64,000 bases of DNA from assembly GCA_964481145.1 (NCBI GenBank), contig CAYZTA010000031.1, forward strand, positions 4,270-68,269. Reading direction: 5' to 3'. Source of the stretch: Sandaracinus sp964481145. Its GTDB lineage: Bacteria > Myxococcota_A > Polyangia > Polyangiales > Sandaracinaceae. Below, in pieces: positions 44,553 to 54,119 of the stretch; the stretch's first letter is position 1; each line of letters starts with the position of its first letter. The notes under the pieces are model-generated. The model did not search any database and was not told where the DNA came from. It saw only the letters and a list, made by a program, of their open reading frames with translations. The translations under genes were made by a program, and so were the position numbers.

Positions 44553-46022
44553 ATGCAAATCAACACAGCGATCGCCGCCGCCACGGCGCTTCTCGTTGCG
44601 TTCGCGCTGACCCCAGGGGCTCGATGGATTGCGCGCAAGCTTGGCGCGGTGGACCGACCTGGTGGGCGACGAGTGCACATGCGAGAAACTCCCCGAATGG
44701 GTGGGCTTTCGATCGTCGTAGCGCACCTCTCCGCAATCGGTTCAGTATGGGCCTATACCGTTTGGACCGGAGAATCTCCTCCAGGCGAACCAGCTCCTCT
44801 GCTCGGCTTTCTCGGCGGTGGTCTGGCCATGGCTGCGGTGGGCGCGTGGGATGATATTCATGCCATTGGAGCGAAGAAGAAACTCGTCGGTCAGATCGCC
44901 GCCGCAAGTATCGCGTGGGCTGCGGGCGCACGCATCGAGACTTTCGACATTCCTTACGTGGGGAATTTCGAGTTCGGACCGATCACAAGCTACATCGCGA
45001 CGATCGGGTGGATCGTCGCGTTCGTCAACGCGATCAATCTGATTGACGGTCTCGATGGGCTTGCGAGTGGCATCGTCCTCTTCGCCGCCATCACGAATAC
45101 GGTGGTTGCGTTTGCTACAGGCAACGAGCTGGCAGCGATTCTCAATGCGGCCCTCGGTGGTGCCGTGCTCGGGTTCCTGTATTTCAATTTCAATCCCGCA
45201 ACGATTTTCCTTGGGGATACGGGCAGTCTTTTCCTCGGATACTGCCTCGGCGCAGCCGCGTTACTAACAGGTCGTCAGAAAGAGTCGACGGTCGTCGCAT
45301 TGCTCGTGCCTCTCATTGCTCTCGGTGTCCCACTCACCGACACCCTCTTTACGATGGTGCGTCGGTTCCTGGAGCGCCGGCCAATCTTCAGCGCGGACCG
45401 CGGTCATATCCATCATCGTCTGTTGGACTTGGGTCTCACGCACCGGCGGGTGGTGCTGTTTCTATACGGCGGTAGCGTTGTTACGTGCGTCGCAGCATTG
45501 GTTGCTGCCTTTGGGAAAGACTGGCAGGCGGGAGCCGCGATCGCGATGGCGATCATCGTGATTTTGAGTGGTGCGCAGTTGGCTGGCTATTTCCGGGCGC
45601 GAGTTCGCAACCAAGAATTTCCGAGTGCGACTCCAGAAGCGGAGATTGTCCGACGCGCGTTGCCGATTTTATTGAGAGATTCGTCTTCGGGCTTGGAACG
45701 CTTCTGCATCCGCCTTGAAGAAAGAGTGCTGAACCACGAAGCTTTCGTCGCGGCCGATCTCATGAGTGATGGTGGGCTCATTTGGCATTGCGGAGAGGAT
45801 GGCGGTCGAGGTCCGTCAGACATTGAATATACATATAGCTGGAGTGTCGGAGAGGACTCACATCGGCTCCGCTTCGTCGTGCGTTCCATGAACGAGGGTC
45901 GTTCGGAGCGTCTCGATGCTCTGCTCCAAGTCGTCGCGGACATCGTTGCCGAGCGTGCTGGTCGCTCGCACGTCGTTGCGGCGCTTCACCAGTCTCTCGC
46001 CGAATCGGCCATCGGAGAATGA
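44553..46022 (+). CDS. WecA/MraY-family polyprenyl-phosphate sugar-1-phosphate transferase with C-terminal extension
   Basis: A 489-residue multi-pass membrane enzyme that initiates repeat-unit synthesis by moving a sugar-1-phosphate (typically HexNAc) from its UDP form to undecaprenyl phosphate. Conserved motifs: DRPGGRRVHMRETPRMGG, WDDIHAIGAKKKLVGQ, the NAINLIDGLDGLASG Asp motif, FLGDTGSLFLGY and the His motif RGHIHHRLLDLG. About eleven membrane helices fill residues 1-350. The last ~140 residues form a soluble domain without membrane segments (AEIVRRALPILLRDS...), possibly GAF-like. I begin at ATG 44553 because a longer start would only overlap the glycosyltransferase gene. Confidence 0.9.
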   Translation: MQINTAIAAATALLVAFALTPGARWIARKLGAVDRPGGRRVHMRETPRMGGLSIVVAHLSAIGSVWAYTVWTGESPPGEPAPLLGFLGGGLAMAAVGAWDDIHAIGAKKKLVGQIAAASIAWAAGARIETFDIPYVGNFEFGPITSYIATIGWIVAFVNAINLIDGLDGLASGIVLFAAITNTVVAFATGNELAAILNAALGGAVLGFLYFNFNPATIFLGDTGSLFLGYCLGAAALLTGRQKESTVVALLVPLIALGVPLTDTLFTMVRRFLERRPIFSADRGHIHHRLLDLGLTHRRVVLFLYGGSVVTCVAALVAAFGKDWQAGAAIAMAIIVILSGAQLAGYFRARVRNQEFPSATPEAEIVRRALPILLRDSSSGLERFCIRLEERVLNHEAFVAADLMSDGGLIWHCGEDGGRGPSDIEYTYSWSVGEDSHRLRFVVRSMNEGRSERLDALLQVVADIVAERAGRSHVVAALHQSLAESAIGE

Positions 46023-46058
46023 GCGCGCGGTTCCGAAGGGCGAAGTCTTAGGTTAAAT

Positions 46059-48014
46059 ATGTGTGGTATTTTTGGTGTTATCGCGCGCCCGCGGCGCTTC
46101 GAACGGGCAGACGTGTCGCGAGCCGTTCGAACGCTGAAGCATCGAGGGCCCGATGATTGTGGCGTCGAGCGAGTATTCGAATCCGACGCTTGGGAAGTTT
46201 GGTTTGGTCACACGCGCCTTTCGATTCTCGATTTGAGTCCGGACGCTCACCAACCGATGCGTGGATTCGGTGGATCCATCGTATTCAACGGTGAAATTTA
46301 TGATCATCGGGCACGGCGGGACGAGCTGCGGGCAGATGGAATCACATTTTCGTCCCGCTCCGATACGGAGGTGCTGCTTGCAGGTCTCATGCACCATGGT
46401 CCGAAGTTCGTCGCGCATTGCAACGCGATGTTTGCATTTGGAGCGTGGCGGGATTCGGACCGAACACTGATTCTTGCTCGAGATCGACTCGGGAAAAAGC
46501 CTCTCTATGTCTATGAATCGAATGATATCATCGCATTCGCCTCCGAGCTGAAGGCCTTTCATGCGCTAGGTTTGCCGCTGACAGAAAATCCGGAAGCTTG
46601 GGCATATTTTCATTGGCTTCGGCACATTCCGGGGGAACGATGCATTTACCGCGAGTGTCGAAAGCTGCCTGCGGCGAGCTACACCACTTTGCCGCTGCCC
46701 GTGAGCGGAACGCTGCCACATGCGCAGTCTGTTCTCTATTGGGATCCATTGCGCGCGTGTGGTGAGCGATTCGATGGCTCTTACGACGACGCGATCGATG
46801 GCGTACTCGAGCTCGTCGATGATGCTACGAAGCTGCGGCTCGACGCAGATGTTCCGGTTGGCATTTTCTTGTCGGCAGGCGTGGACTCGAGTTTGGTTGC
46901 AGCGAGTGTCGCGCGCGTTCATTCGGGGCGGATCTCTGCCCATATCGTTCGAGCGGACGATCCGACCTTTGATGAATCCGAGGTCGCTGCTCGAACTGCC
47001 GCACATCTCGGGCTTCGAACGTGCGTTCTCGATTTGAGGCGACGAGATTACGATCGTCAGATCTCGCAAATCCCCTTTGCGTATGACGAGCCTTGTGCAC
47101 CTCTTTCCCAGATCCCGACGATGGCCATCGCGGAAGCGGCACGCCGAGATGTCACGGTGGTGCTGACTGGTGATGGTGGTGATGAAGCATTCGTGGGGTA
47201 TCCGTGGTTTGATTTTCCTGAGAAGTTGTTTCGCTACCGACGTCTGTTCGACCTTTTCCCAGGGGCTCGCCGCATTGCGAAGGGCATGCTTCCGACCCCA
47301 CCAGGTCGAATCGCGCTCCGGACAGTGGCGCGCGCGCTTGGGCTCAACACGGCCGACTTGGCGACGAAAGAACGTCTCGCGGACGCGTTGCTCCGCGCCG
47401 CAACACCAGCAGAGCTTTATGACTTCTTCCAGGAATTGCGGCCTCGGCACACATTGCCACATGAGGAAATCGAACTCCTTGGTAGAGAAGGGGTGTTGGC
47501 GCGCGCGAAGCGCGATTATCCAAACTATTCGTGGGAAGCTGCAGAGTCGCGATCGCTCCCCGAGTTGTTGTCTGCCCTCGAGCTCGTGACTGGAATGCGC
47601 GATGAGATCTTGGTGAAGGTCGACCGCGGCACCATGGCATATTCGCTCGAGGCACGAAGTCCGCTGCTCGACTATCGAATCGTCGAGTTCGGTATGCGCC
47701 TTCCGCTCGCGTATAAGGTGCACGAGGGGGTGTACAAGCGGGTCTTGCGGGATGCGCTTGCGCGACGTGTGGATCGCGAGCTCGCGAATCGGAAGAAGAG
47801 TGGATTTGGGATTCCTTTGCCGGAGGGGCTACCACCAGGCCCGTCGGACGCGGAGCGATGGGCACGGGCCGTCGAAGAGAGATGGCAAGAAGCATCGGAT
47901 CGTCACTTCATGCATCGTGAATCCCACGAAATCAGTTCTCCATATGGTATTGTCAACAGCGTATGCGCGGCCGGAACCTCGCAGGGCGCTCAGGAGGCAA
48001 AATGTCGAACTTAA
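46059..48014 (+). CDS. asnB: Asparagine synthase-like amidotransferase, copy 2
   Basis: A second, 651-residue asparagine synthase family protein with the same domain order: glutaminase Cys2 (MCGIFGVIAR), LKHRGPDDCGV and TRLSILDLSPDAHQPM, then the ATP domain. The PP-loop reads VGIFLSAGVDSSLVAASV, with Ala replacing the second Gly of the canonical SGGxDS. The C-terminal RKKSGFGIPLP motif is kept. Two such proteins in one locus suggest different acceptor sugars or sequential amidation. It follows a 36-base AT-rich gap after the WecA-like gene, and its end overlaps the next start at 48002 by 13 bases. Confidence 0.9.
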   Translation: MCGIFGVIARPRRFERADVSRAVRTLKHRGPDDCGVERVFESDAWEVWFGHTRLSILDLSPDAHQPMRGFGGSIVFNGEIYDHRARRDELRADGITFSSRSDTEVLLAGLMHHGPKFVAHCNAMFAFGAWRDSDRTLILARDRLGKKPLYVYESNDIIAFASELKAFHALGLPLTENPEAWAYFHWLRHIPGERCIYRECRKLPAASYTTLPLPVSGTLPHAQSVLYWDPLRACGERFDGSYDDAIDGVLELVDDATKLRLDADVPVGIFLSAGVDSSLVAASVARVHSGRISAHIVRADDPTFDESEVAARTAAHLGLRTCVLDLRRRDYDRQISQIPFAYDEPCAPLSQIPTMAIAEAARRDVTVVLTGDGGDEAFVGYPWFDFPEKLFRYRRLFDLFPGARRIAKGMLPTPPGRIALRTVARALGLNTADLATKERLADALLRAATPAELYDFFQELRPRHTLPHEEIELLGREGVLARAKRDYPNYSWEAAESRSLPELLSALELVTGMRDEILVKVDRGTMAYSLEARSPLLDYRIVEFGMRLPLAYKVHEGVYKRVLRDALARRVDRELANRKKSGFGIPLPEGLPPGPSDAERWARAVEERWQEASDRHFMHRESHEISSPYGIVNSVCAAGTSQGAQEAKCRT

Positions 48015-51000
48015 GAGTGATAGTGACACTGGTGTGTGTCGCACTCGTTGCTTGTGGTACCGAAGATGTCGGTTTGTCGACTTGGGAACTCCCTGCAGGC
48101 AGTGATGCCGCGTACGTGTCGGATACGATCCCAACCGCGATGTATCCGGGCGAACGTCTCGATGTAAGTGTCACGATGACGAACACCGGAACGGGAGGCG
48201 CCACGAACACCTGGACAGCCTCTGCGCCCACTTACGCGCTCATCCGGCAGGGCGCCAACACGTTTCAGTTCAGTCAGGATATCGTCGAGTCCACCACGAC
48301 GACGGGTTCGAACACCACCTTCCACTTCGTGCTCACTGCGCCGAGCACACCAGGAACGTATTCGTTCTCCGCGCGAATGGGCATTCCTGGAGATGGGGTT
48401 TTCGGCGCGCTTGTCACTGTGCCGAACATCGTGGTGAGCACAGGTACGCCACGGCGATGGGGATGTGAGTTCGTCAGCATGGGAAGCTCGGTGCCGACCA
48501 CGCTTGCAACTGGGGAGACGCGGAACGTCACCATCGTGGTCCAGAACACTGGAACGTCGAGTTGGTCGCCTTCGACGTTTGGGTTGGTGTCGCTCGATAC
48601 GCCCGCATCACGGTGGGGAAACACGGTCCGATACCTGACGAGCTCCGTTGCGCCTGGTGGTACTGCGACCTTTACTTTCCCGATCACGGCTCCTGCGACG
48701 CCGGGTACGTACCAGTTCCGCCGTCAGATGTCGCAACTGTCAGCGAACGGCGTGGGAGTGTTCAGCAACATGCCATGCCTTGATGCAGCGATCATCGTGG
48801 GCGGGGCAGCTCAATACGATTCGGCGATCGTTTTAAACACTCTTCCGTCGACGTTGGCTCCCAGTGAAGTCCGAAATGTTTCGGTCCAGATTCAAAATAC
48901 GGGTGCAACGAACTGGCCTTCGGATGGAACGATCTACCTGTCTTCATTGAATACCCCGGCGAGTCTTTACGGCATCACCGTGGTGTATCCACCGACGATG
49001 ACGGTCTCTGGTTCCACGGCGACTTTTACTTTCTCGATCACAGCGCCGTCCGCTCCGGGGATGTACAACCAAGTATGGCGAATGCGGAATACCGCGGGGG
49101 TCTTTGGCGCCACGCTATCGGTTCCGCTCGTGGTTGATGCGATGGCGATGCCGGCTTTGAACGCTGTGGTCGTTACGCAAAACATTCCTCCCATAGCCAC
49201 AGCAGGTGAGGCTGTCACATTCACGGTCGAGATGCAGAACACAGGAACGTCCGCTTGGACTGGTTCGGCATTTTCGCTCAGCTCAACGAACTCACCCGCG
49301 AGCCTTTGGGGTGTGACCGCGCGCTCTCTGGGTGGCGCGGAGACCATCGCATCGGGTGCAACTCGCGTATTCACGTTTTCTGTCACCGCCCCTGTGACTC
49401 CGGGAACTTATGCAAGTCGTTGGCGGATGCGCCAAACACCTGGTGCGGGGTTCTTTGGTGCCGAAGCTGTGACCTCGCCGGTCACAGTAACGCTTTGTGG
49501 CAATGCCATCATCAATTCAGGTGAACAGTGTGATGATGACAATGTCATCTCGGGCGATGGATGCTCAAGCACCTGCCAGGTCGAGACGGAAACGGTCGAT
49601 CTGATCACGGCCACCGACCGAACCCTCATAGGCACGACAGCAAACCGTCATTTCGCAAACGTCGAGATCGGCGATGTCACTGGTGATACGATTCCAGAGA
49701 TTGTTGTTGGAGAAGCGGCCAATGTTGTGCCGACGAGCGGCCCCACCCGTGTGTTCGCAGGCATCGTGTATGGTCTCGCCGGCGGACCTGGGTTTTTCAC
49801 GAACACCAGCGCTCCAGTGTCGGCTGCGACTGCGACTTTTCGGATTCTTGGAGCCTCGGCGAGTGATGGTCTTGGCGTGGCGACCGGAAGTCAGATCGTG
49901 ATTGCCGATGTGACTGGGGATGGCATCAATGACCTGATTGTGTCGGCTCCTTACGCGGACGGAGACGGCGAGAGTCGAGCGGATGCAGGTGAAGTGTATG
50001 TTCTTGCTGGGGGAGCTGCGCTTAGTGGGGATATCGACCTTGGCGCGATGACTCCTCCTACAGCATTGACGGCACGCATCATTGGAGCTGGTGCTGGTGA
50101 TCGACTGAGTGTCACGAGTGCTGGCGATGTCACGGGTGATGGCATCGCGGATGTGTTGGTGGGCGCTCCTTATGCTGACACGACGAACGGCACCGACACT
50201 GGCGCTGTGTACGTGATTCCGGGTGGCGCTGGTCTCACTGGGACGATCGACCTTTCGACTGCTTCCATCGTGACAATCATCGGTCCAAGCGCGAATGGCC
50301 GTATGGGTGCGGTGGTGGCAGTCGGTGATATTCTCGGTTCGTCTGCGGCCGAGTTGCTCATTGGAAACTCAACCTACACCGCACTTGGACGCAGTCGTTC
50401 TGGCGCAGTCTGGGGCATTGCCGCTCCGGTTGTATCCAACGTCGATCTGGCGACCGCTGTCGGTTCTCCTGGCGGACCTTCGTTTGCCTGGTTTGGTGCG
50501 ACTCAGAATGACAATCTCGGCGCGTCCATCGCAATCGGTCATGTGTGTGGAAGCGCAGCATCGGATGTATTGCTGGGCGCAACACAACAACGCCGGGGCG
50601 CGGTCCAAGTGGGTGCGGTCACCGTCTGGAATGGCACCACGATCACGCTGGGGACCACGTTCGACCTTTTGGTGAACACCCCGACCGCCACCTTCTTGGG
50701 CGTGGAACAAGGAGATCTTACGGGCTCGTCCCTCACATTGGGCGATCTCAACGGTGATGGTGTGCTCGACATTCCGGTGGTATCGGCTGCAGCGGACGGA
50801 CCGTCCAACGGGCGAACGAATGCAGGTGAGCTCGCGATGTACTTCGGCTCGGCTGCTCTTACTGGGACCATTGATATGTCGATCACCCCTGGACGCCTTC
50901 AAATCTATGGTGCGGACACCACCGATTATCTCGGTGGTGTGGTGGGCAGTTTGGCCATCGCCGACATCGATGGTGATGGCCTTGCGGACATCTGTGTTGG

Positions 51001-51061
51001 AAGTTACCTTGGCGGGCCCGGAAACGAAGGTCGTATTGATTGCGTCCAGAGCATTTTCTGA
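48002..51061 (+). CDS. Surface lipoprotein: four Ig-like repeats, DUF4215 module, FG-GAP propeller
   Basis: A 1019-residue lipoprotein (lipobox LVAC, Cys18). Four related Ig-like domains of the NBR1-like kind follow at about 36-146, 152-267, 270-379 and 388-497; each has a strand with xxNTGTxxW and ends in TAPxTPGTY. Next comes a Cys-rich DUF4215-type module (499-527: NSGEQCDDDNVISGDGC), then integrin-like FG-GAP repeats from about 545 to the end (GDVTGDTIPEIVVG, ADVTGDGINDLIVS, GDLNGDGVLDIPVV). The ATG 48002 has AGGAGG upstream. It is most likely an exopolysaccharide- or surface-binding adhesin, since it lies inside the polysaccharide locus. Confidence 0.85.
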   Translation: MSNLRVIVTLVCVALVACGTEDVGLSTWELPAGSDAAYVSDTIPTAMYPGERLDVSVTMTNTGTGGATNTWTASAPTYALIRQGANTFQFSQDIVESTTTTGSNTTFHFVLTAPSTPGTYSFSARMGIPGDGVFGALVTVPNIVVSTGTPRRWGCEFVSMGSSVPTTLATGETRNVTIVVQNTGTSSWSPSTFGLVSLDTPASRWGNTVRYLTSSVAPGGTATFTFPITAPATPGTYQFRRQMSQLSANGVGVFSNMPCLDAAIIVGGAAQYDSAIVLNTLPSTLAPSEVRNVSVQIQNTGATNWPSDGTIYLSSLNTPASLYGITVVYPPTMTVSGSTATFTFSITAPSAPGMYNQVWRMRNTAGVFGATLSVPLVVDAMAMPALNAVVVTQNIPPIATAGEAVTFTVEMQNTGTSAWTGSAFSLSSTNSPASLWGVTARSLGGAETIASGATRVFTFSVTAPVTPGTYASRWRMRQTPGAGFFGAEAVTSPVTVTLCGNAIINSGEQCDDDNVISGDGCSSTCQVETETVDLITATDRTLIGTTANRHFANVEIGDVTGDTIPEIVVGEAANVVPTSGPTRVFAGIVYGLAGGPGFFTNTSAPVSAATATFRILGASASDGLGVATGSQIVIADVTGDGINDLIVSAPYADGDGESRADAGEVYVLAGGAALSGDIDLGAMTPPTALTARIIGAGAGDRLSVTSAGDVTGDGIADVLVGAPYADTTNGTDTGAVYVIPGGAGLTGTIDLSTASIVTIIGPSANGRMGAVVAVGDILGSSAAELLIGNSTYTALGRSRSGAVWGIAAPVVSNVDLATAVGSPGGPSFAWFGATQNDNLGASIAIGHVCGSAASDVLLGATQQRRGAVQVGAVTVWNGTTITLGTTFDLLVNTPTATFLGVEQGDLTGSSLTLGDLNGDGVLDIPVVSAAADGPSNGRTNAGELAMYFGSAALTGTIDMSITPGRLQIYGADTTDYLGGVVGSLAIADIDGDGLADICVGSYLGGPGNEGRIDCVQSIF

Positions 51062-51077
51062 TGTAAGTGCGGAGCCG

Positions 51078-52268
51078 GTGAGCTCTGTTCCCCGGCTCCG
51101 AGTCCTGCACCTGATCGACAGTCTTGGACGCGGTGGTGCAGAGCATCAGCTCTCACTCACGGCGCGATCTCTGGATCGCTCCCGAGTGGAGAGTATCGTC
51201 TGCCACTTGAGCTCGGACGCGCCGCTCGCGGGCTCGGTTCGTGCGGCTGGCATTCGCGTGGTCGATATGGGTGGCCACGGTAAAAAGCGTGAGCTTCCAT
51301 GGCTGATTCAACGCGTTGCTGAAATCGCGAGGGAAGTCCGTCCCGACCTCATCCACACGAGCCTCTTTCAAGCTGACATCGTCGGCGGAGCGGTTGGGCG
51401 ACTCTTGAACATTCCGGTGATTGGAACGATTTGTTCTGTCTCTGGTGAAGAGTTCGATTCGGACAATGTTCGGCAGCATCGACTGAAGCTCGCTCTCGAA
51501 GTGTCAATTTGGGGAGCAGCCCTCAGGAATCTGCACGTCCACTCGATCGCGATCTCTGAAGCCGTAAAAGAGAATGCGTCGATGGCGTTCGGGCTTTCGA
51601 GGGACCGCCTGACCGTGATCTACCGAGCCATCGAGGAGAAACGTTCGATCATCGACCGCTCTGCGACGCGCGCATCACTTGGTCTCACCGACGCCGATGT
51701 CATGATTTTGAACGCGGGGCGTTTGGTTCCACAGAAGGGGCAAATCTTTCTGGTGCGAGCGATGAAGCATGTGCTCCCGCATGCTCCCCACGCCAAGCTG
51801 TTCATCGCGGGGGATGGATGGTTGGGGCCAGAGCTCCAGGCCGAGGCCAGCCGCCTTGGCGTTGCGGATTCGATTCGTCTCCTCGGACGGCGCGACGATG
51901 TCCCGGCGTTGCTCGCGGCGTCCGATATGTTTGCGTTTCCCTCCCTTTGGGAGGGACTCGGTGTCGCTCTCATCGAGGCGGCGGGTGCCGGCTGTGCGTG
52001 TATTACGACCGCAGCTGCGCCGATGACCGAGGTGATCCAAGACGGCATTTCCGGACTCTGCGTGCCTCGCCGTGATCCAGAGCGCCTCGGACAGGCGATT
52101 GTCGAGCTGATTCGAGATCCTTCGCACCGTGCCAGATTTGGGCGCACGGCCGCCGAGCGGGTCAACACGCTCTGTGGACGCGAGAATGTCATGCGCTCCA
52201 TCGAGGAAGTCTATCGAACGGTGCACGCCGAGCATCGTCGTACGGGGAACGCTCGTGATGATGTATGA
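51078..52268 (+). CDS. Glycosyltransferase, family 4
   Basis: A 396-residue GT-B enzyme. The N-terminus (RLRVLHLIDSLGRGGAEHQL) and C-terminal region (LNAGRLVPQKGQIFLVRAMK, DMFAFPSLWEGLGVALIEAA) are typical of WaaB/RfaG-like transferases. I place the start at GTG 51078: the open frame is far longer upstream but that part is an out-of-frame shadow of the surface lipoprotein gene. It starts 16 bases after that gene's stop, and its end overlaps the FkbM gene by 11 bases. Confidence 0.88.
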   Translation: MSSVPRLRVLHLIDSLGRGGAEHQLSLTARSLDRSRVESIVCHLSSDAPLAGSVRAAGIRVVDMGGHGKKRELPWLIQRVAEIAREVRPDLIHTSLFQADIVGGAVGRLLNIPVIGTICSVSGEEFDSDNVRQHRLKLALEVSIWGAALRNLHVHSIAISEAVKENASMAFGLSRDRLTVIYRAIEEKRSIIDRSATRASLGLTDADVMILNAGRLVPQKGQIFLVRAMKHVLPHAPHAKLFIAGDGWLGPELQAEASRLGVADSIRLLGRRDDVPALLAASDMFAFPSLWEGLGVALIEAAGAGCACITTAAAPMTEVIQDGISGLCVPRRDPERLGQAIVELIRDPSHRARFGRTAAERVNTLCGRENVMRSIEEVYRTVHAEHRRTGNARDDV

Positions 52269-53028
52269 ACGTCTGAATCGCCTTTATAGCGGCATCCACC
52301 ATCTTGGTGTGGGGCCTGCCATCCACTATCGCCTCCGGCGATTCCAGAATCAGCGCATCCCTGGCAAAGCGCCATTCGCGCTTCACAGTAGACGACTGCA
52401 ATGGCCAGTTTATTGTCGACCGCAGACCACCGACATCGATGTGTTTTCGCAGATTTTCGTGCATCGCGAGTATCGGTGTCTCGATGGCGTGACGGATGTC
52501 AATCTCGTGATCGACTGTGGAGCGAATGTCGGTTATTCGAGCGCATATTTTCTCAGCGCGTTTCCGAAGGCGAAGGTGATTGCGGTGGAACCAGACCCCG
52601 CGAACTTTCATGCGCTGCTCCATAACCTCGCGCCTTATGGCGATCGTGTTCGCGCGATTCAATCCGCGGTTTGGTCGCATTCCACGGCACTCAAGCTGTC
52701 GACCGAAATTTTTCGTGATGGGCGTGAGTGGTCACGTACGGTGGTGCCCACGTCGGCCGATGATCCTGAGGCCATGAGCGCGGTCGATATCGGAACGCTC
52801 CTCGAAGAATCCGGACACGACCGAATTTCGATCTTGAAGATCGATATCGAGGGCGCGGAACGACAGGTGTTCGCCGAGAATTTCGAGTCTTGGATCAATC
52901 GCGTGGACAACCTCGTGATCGAGCTCCACGGCGATGACTGTGAGTCCACCTTTCGTACAGCGGTCGGCGACCGCGGATTTGAGCTTTCCGAGTGCGATGA
53001 GCTTAGTGTTTGTCAGCGGCCGAAATGA
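52258..53028 (+). CDS. FkbM-family methyltransferase, copy 1
   Basis: A 256-residue SAM-dependent O-methyltransferase. The SAM site is VIDCGANVGYSSAYFLSAFP followed by IAVEPDPANFHALLHNL, and the family motif ISILKIDIEGAERQVF is present. FkbM enzymes in polysaccharide loci methylate sugar hydroxyls. I begin at ATG 52258, overlapping the upstream glycosyltransferase stop; a second ATG at 52261 is equally possible. Its end overlaps the next glycosyltransferase gene by four bases (ATGA). Confidence 0.88.
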   Translation: MMYERLNRLYSGIHHLGVGPAIHYRLRRFQNQRIPGKAPFALHSRRLQWPVYCRPQTTDIDVFSQIFVHREYRCLDGVTDVNLVIDCGANVGYSSAYFLSAFPKAKVIAVEPDPANFHALLHNLAPYGDRVRAIQSAVWSHSTALKLSTEIFRDGREWSRTVVPTSADDPEAMSAVDIGTLLEESGHDRISILKIDIEGAERQVFAENFESWINRVDNLVIELHGDDCESTFRTAVGDRGFELSECDELSVCQRPK

Positions 53029-54098
53029 TCATGTCAACTCTGCGAATATCGGTAGTCATTACCGCTTATAATCTCGAACGATTCATTGGCGAGGCGCTCT
53101 CTTCGGCGCTCGGACAGACGCGTCGTCCCGACGAGATCATCGTTGTGGACGATCACAGCACGGATCGAACGCCGGAGATCGTGGCTTCGTTTGGGTCCGA
53201 TGTTCGTCTGATTCGGCACGAGGCGAACATTGGGGCTCTACGTAATACGCTCTCCGGGCTAGATGCGAGCACGGGCGATCTCGTGGCTTTCCTCGACGGG
53301 GATGATACGTGGCACCCCACGAAGCTCGAGAAGATCGAAGCGTTGTTCCGAGCTGATCCGCGCATGGTCATCGCTTCACATGATCACCGGCGAGTCGATG
53401 CACATGGAGTAGATCTTGGGATCGTCGATGACACGAATGCGAATATTCGTCGCGTCATGATGCTGGCGCCGTCCCTAAGGAGCGACGCTCTTCGCGATTC
53501 GATTTTGTTCAGACGAGGGTATTGGCTCGGAAGTGCATACGTGGTCCGTCGCGCGACTCTCGATCTCCCGAGATTCCATCGAATCATCGATGGCGCACCG
53601 GAACTGACTCAATGGTCGTACCTCGACCTCGTGTTTGGACCTTATGTCGTGGCTTCCAATCCCGAGGGAACGGTGGGCATGGTCGATGAGGTTCTGTTCG
53701 ACTACCGAATTCACGATGCCGGGACGAGCGGAAGCACCGTGAACATCCAGCGCACGCGCAGTTCACTTCATCGTAGTCAATCTACGAACAAACTGACGAA
53801 GCTCGTGCTCGACTGCCTTCTGGCAGATCCGGAGATTCGGACCCGATATACGCGGATGGATGAGATTCACCAGCTCGCCCGGTATCAGTACGACGGCGAA
53901 CGCGCCTTGGCGATCCGCCATTTCTTTCGAATTTTACGGCACCTTAGCGCCGATGGTCTGGTGCTGAAGGAGCTCGTCCGGCTTACCGCGACGACCGCGA
54001 TTGGGATCGAAGGATTCCTCAAGGCCAAGAATCGGTTCGGTTCGTTGCGACAATCGTTGCGACCCTCTCGTTCGATGGAGAGCTCGCCGTCTCTTTAA
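53025..54098 (+). CDS. Glycosyltransferase, family 2 (GT-A fold)
   Basis: A 357-residue inverting glycosyltransferase. The N-terminal donor site reads RISVVITAYNLERFIGEALS with IIVVDDHSTDRTPEI, and the metal-binding DXD is in VAFLDGDDTWHP. The C-terminal third has no membrane segment. The ATG at 53025 overlaps the FkbM stop (ATGA); an ATG at 53031 gives nearly the same protein. It lies between the two FkbM methyltransferase genes, so its product sugar may be the methylated one. Confidence 0.9.
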   Translation: MIMSTLRISVVITAYNLERFIGEALSSALGQTRRPDEIIVVDDHSTDRTPEIVASFGSDVRLIRHEANIGALRNTLSGLDASTGDLVAFLDGDDTWHPTKLEKIEALFRADPRMVIASHDHRRVDAHGVDLGIVDDTNANIRRVMMLAPSLRSDALRDSILFRRGYWLGSAYVVRRATLDLPRFHRIIDGAPELTQWSYLDLVFGPYVVASNPEGTVGMVDEVLFDYRIHDAGTSGSTVNIQRTRSSLHRSQSTNKLTKLVLDCLLADPEIRTRYTRMDEIHQLARYQYDGERALAIRHFFRILRHLSADGLVLKELVRLTATTAIGIEGFLKAKNRFGSLRQSLRPSRSMESSPSL

Positions 54099-54119
54099 GT
54101 CTCAGTGGAAGGTTGGTCG

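Noticed and set aside
50754..51077. Upstream extension of the glycosyltransferase that starts at 51078
   Set aside because: The extension is an alternative frame of the FG-GAP end of the surface lipoprotein and lacks glycosyltransferase-like sequence.
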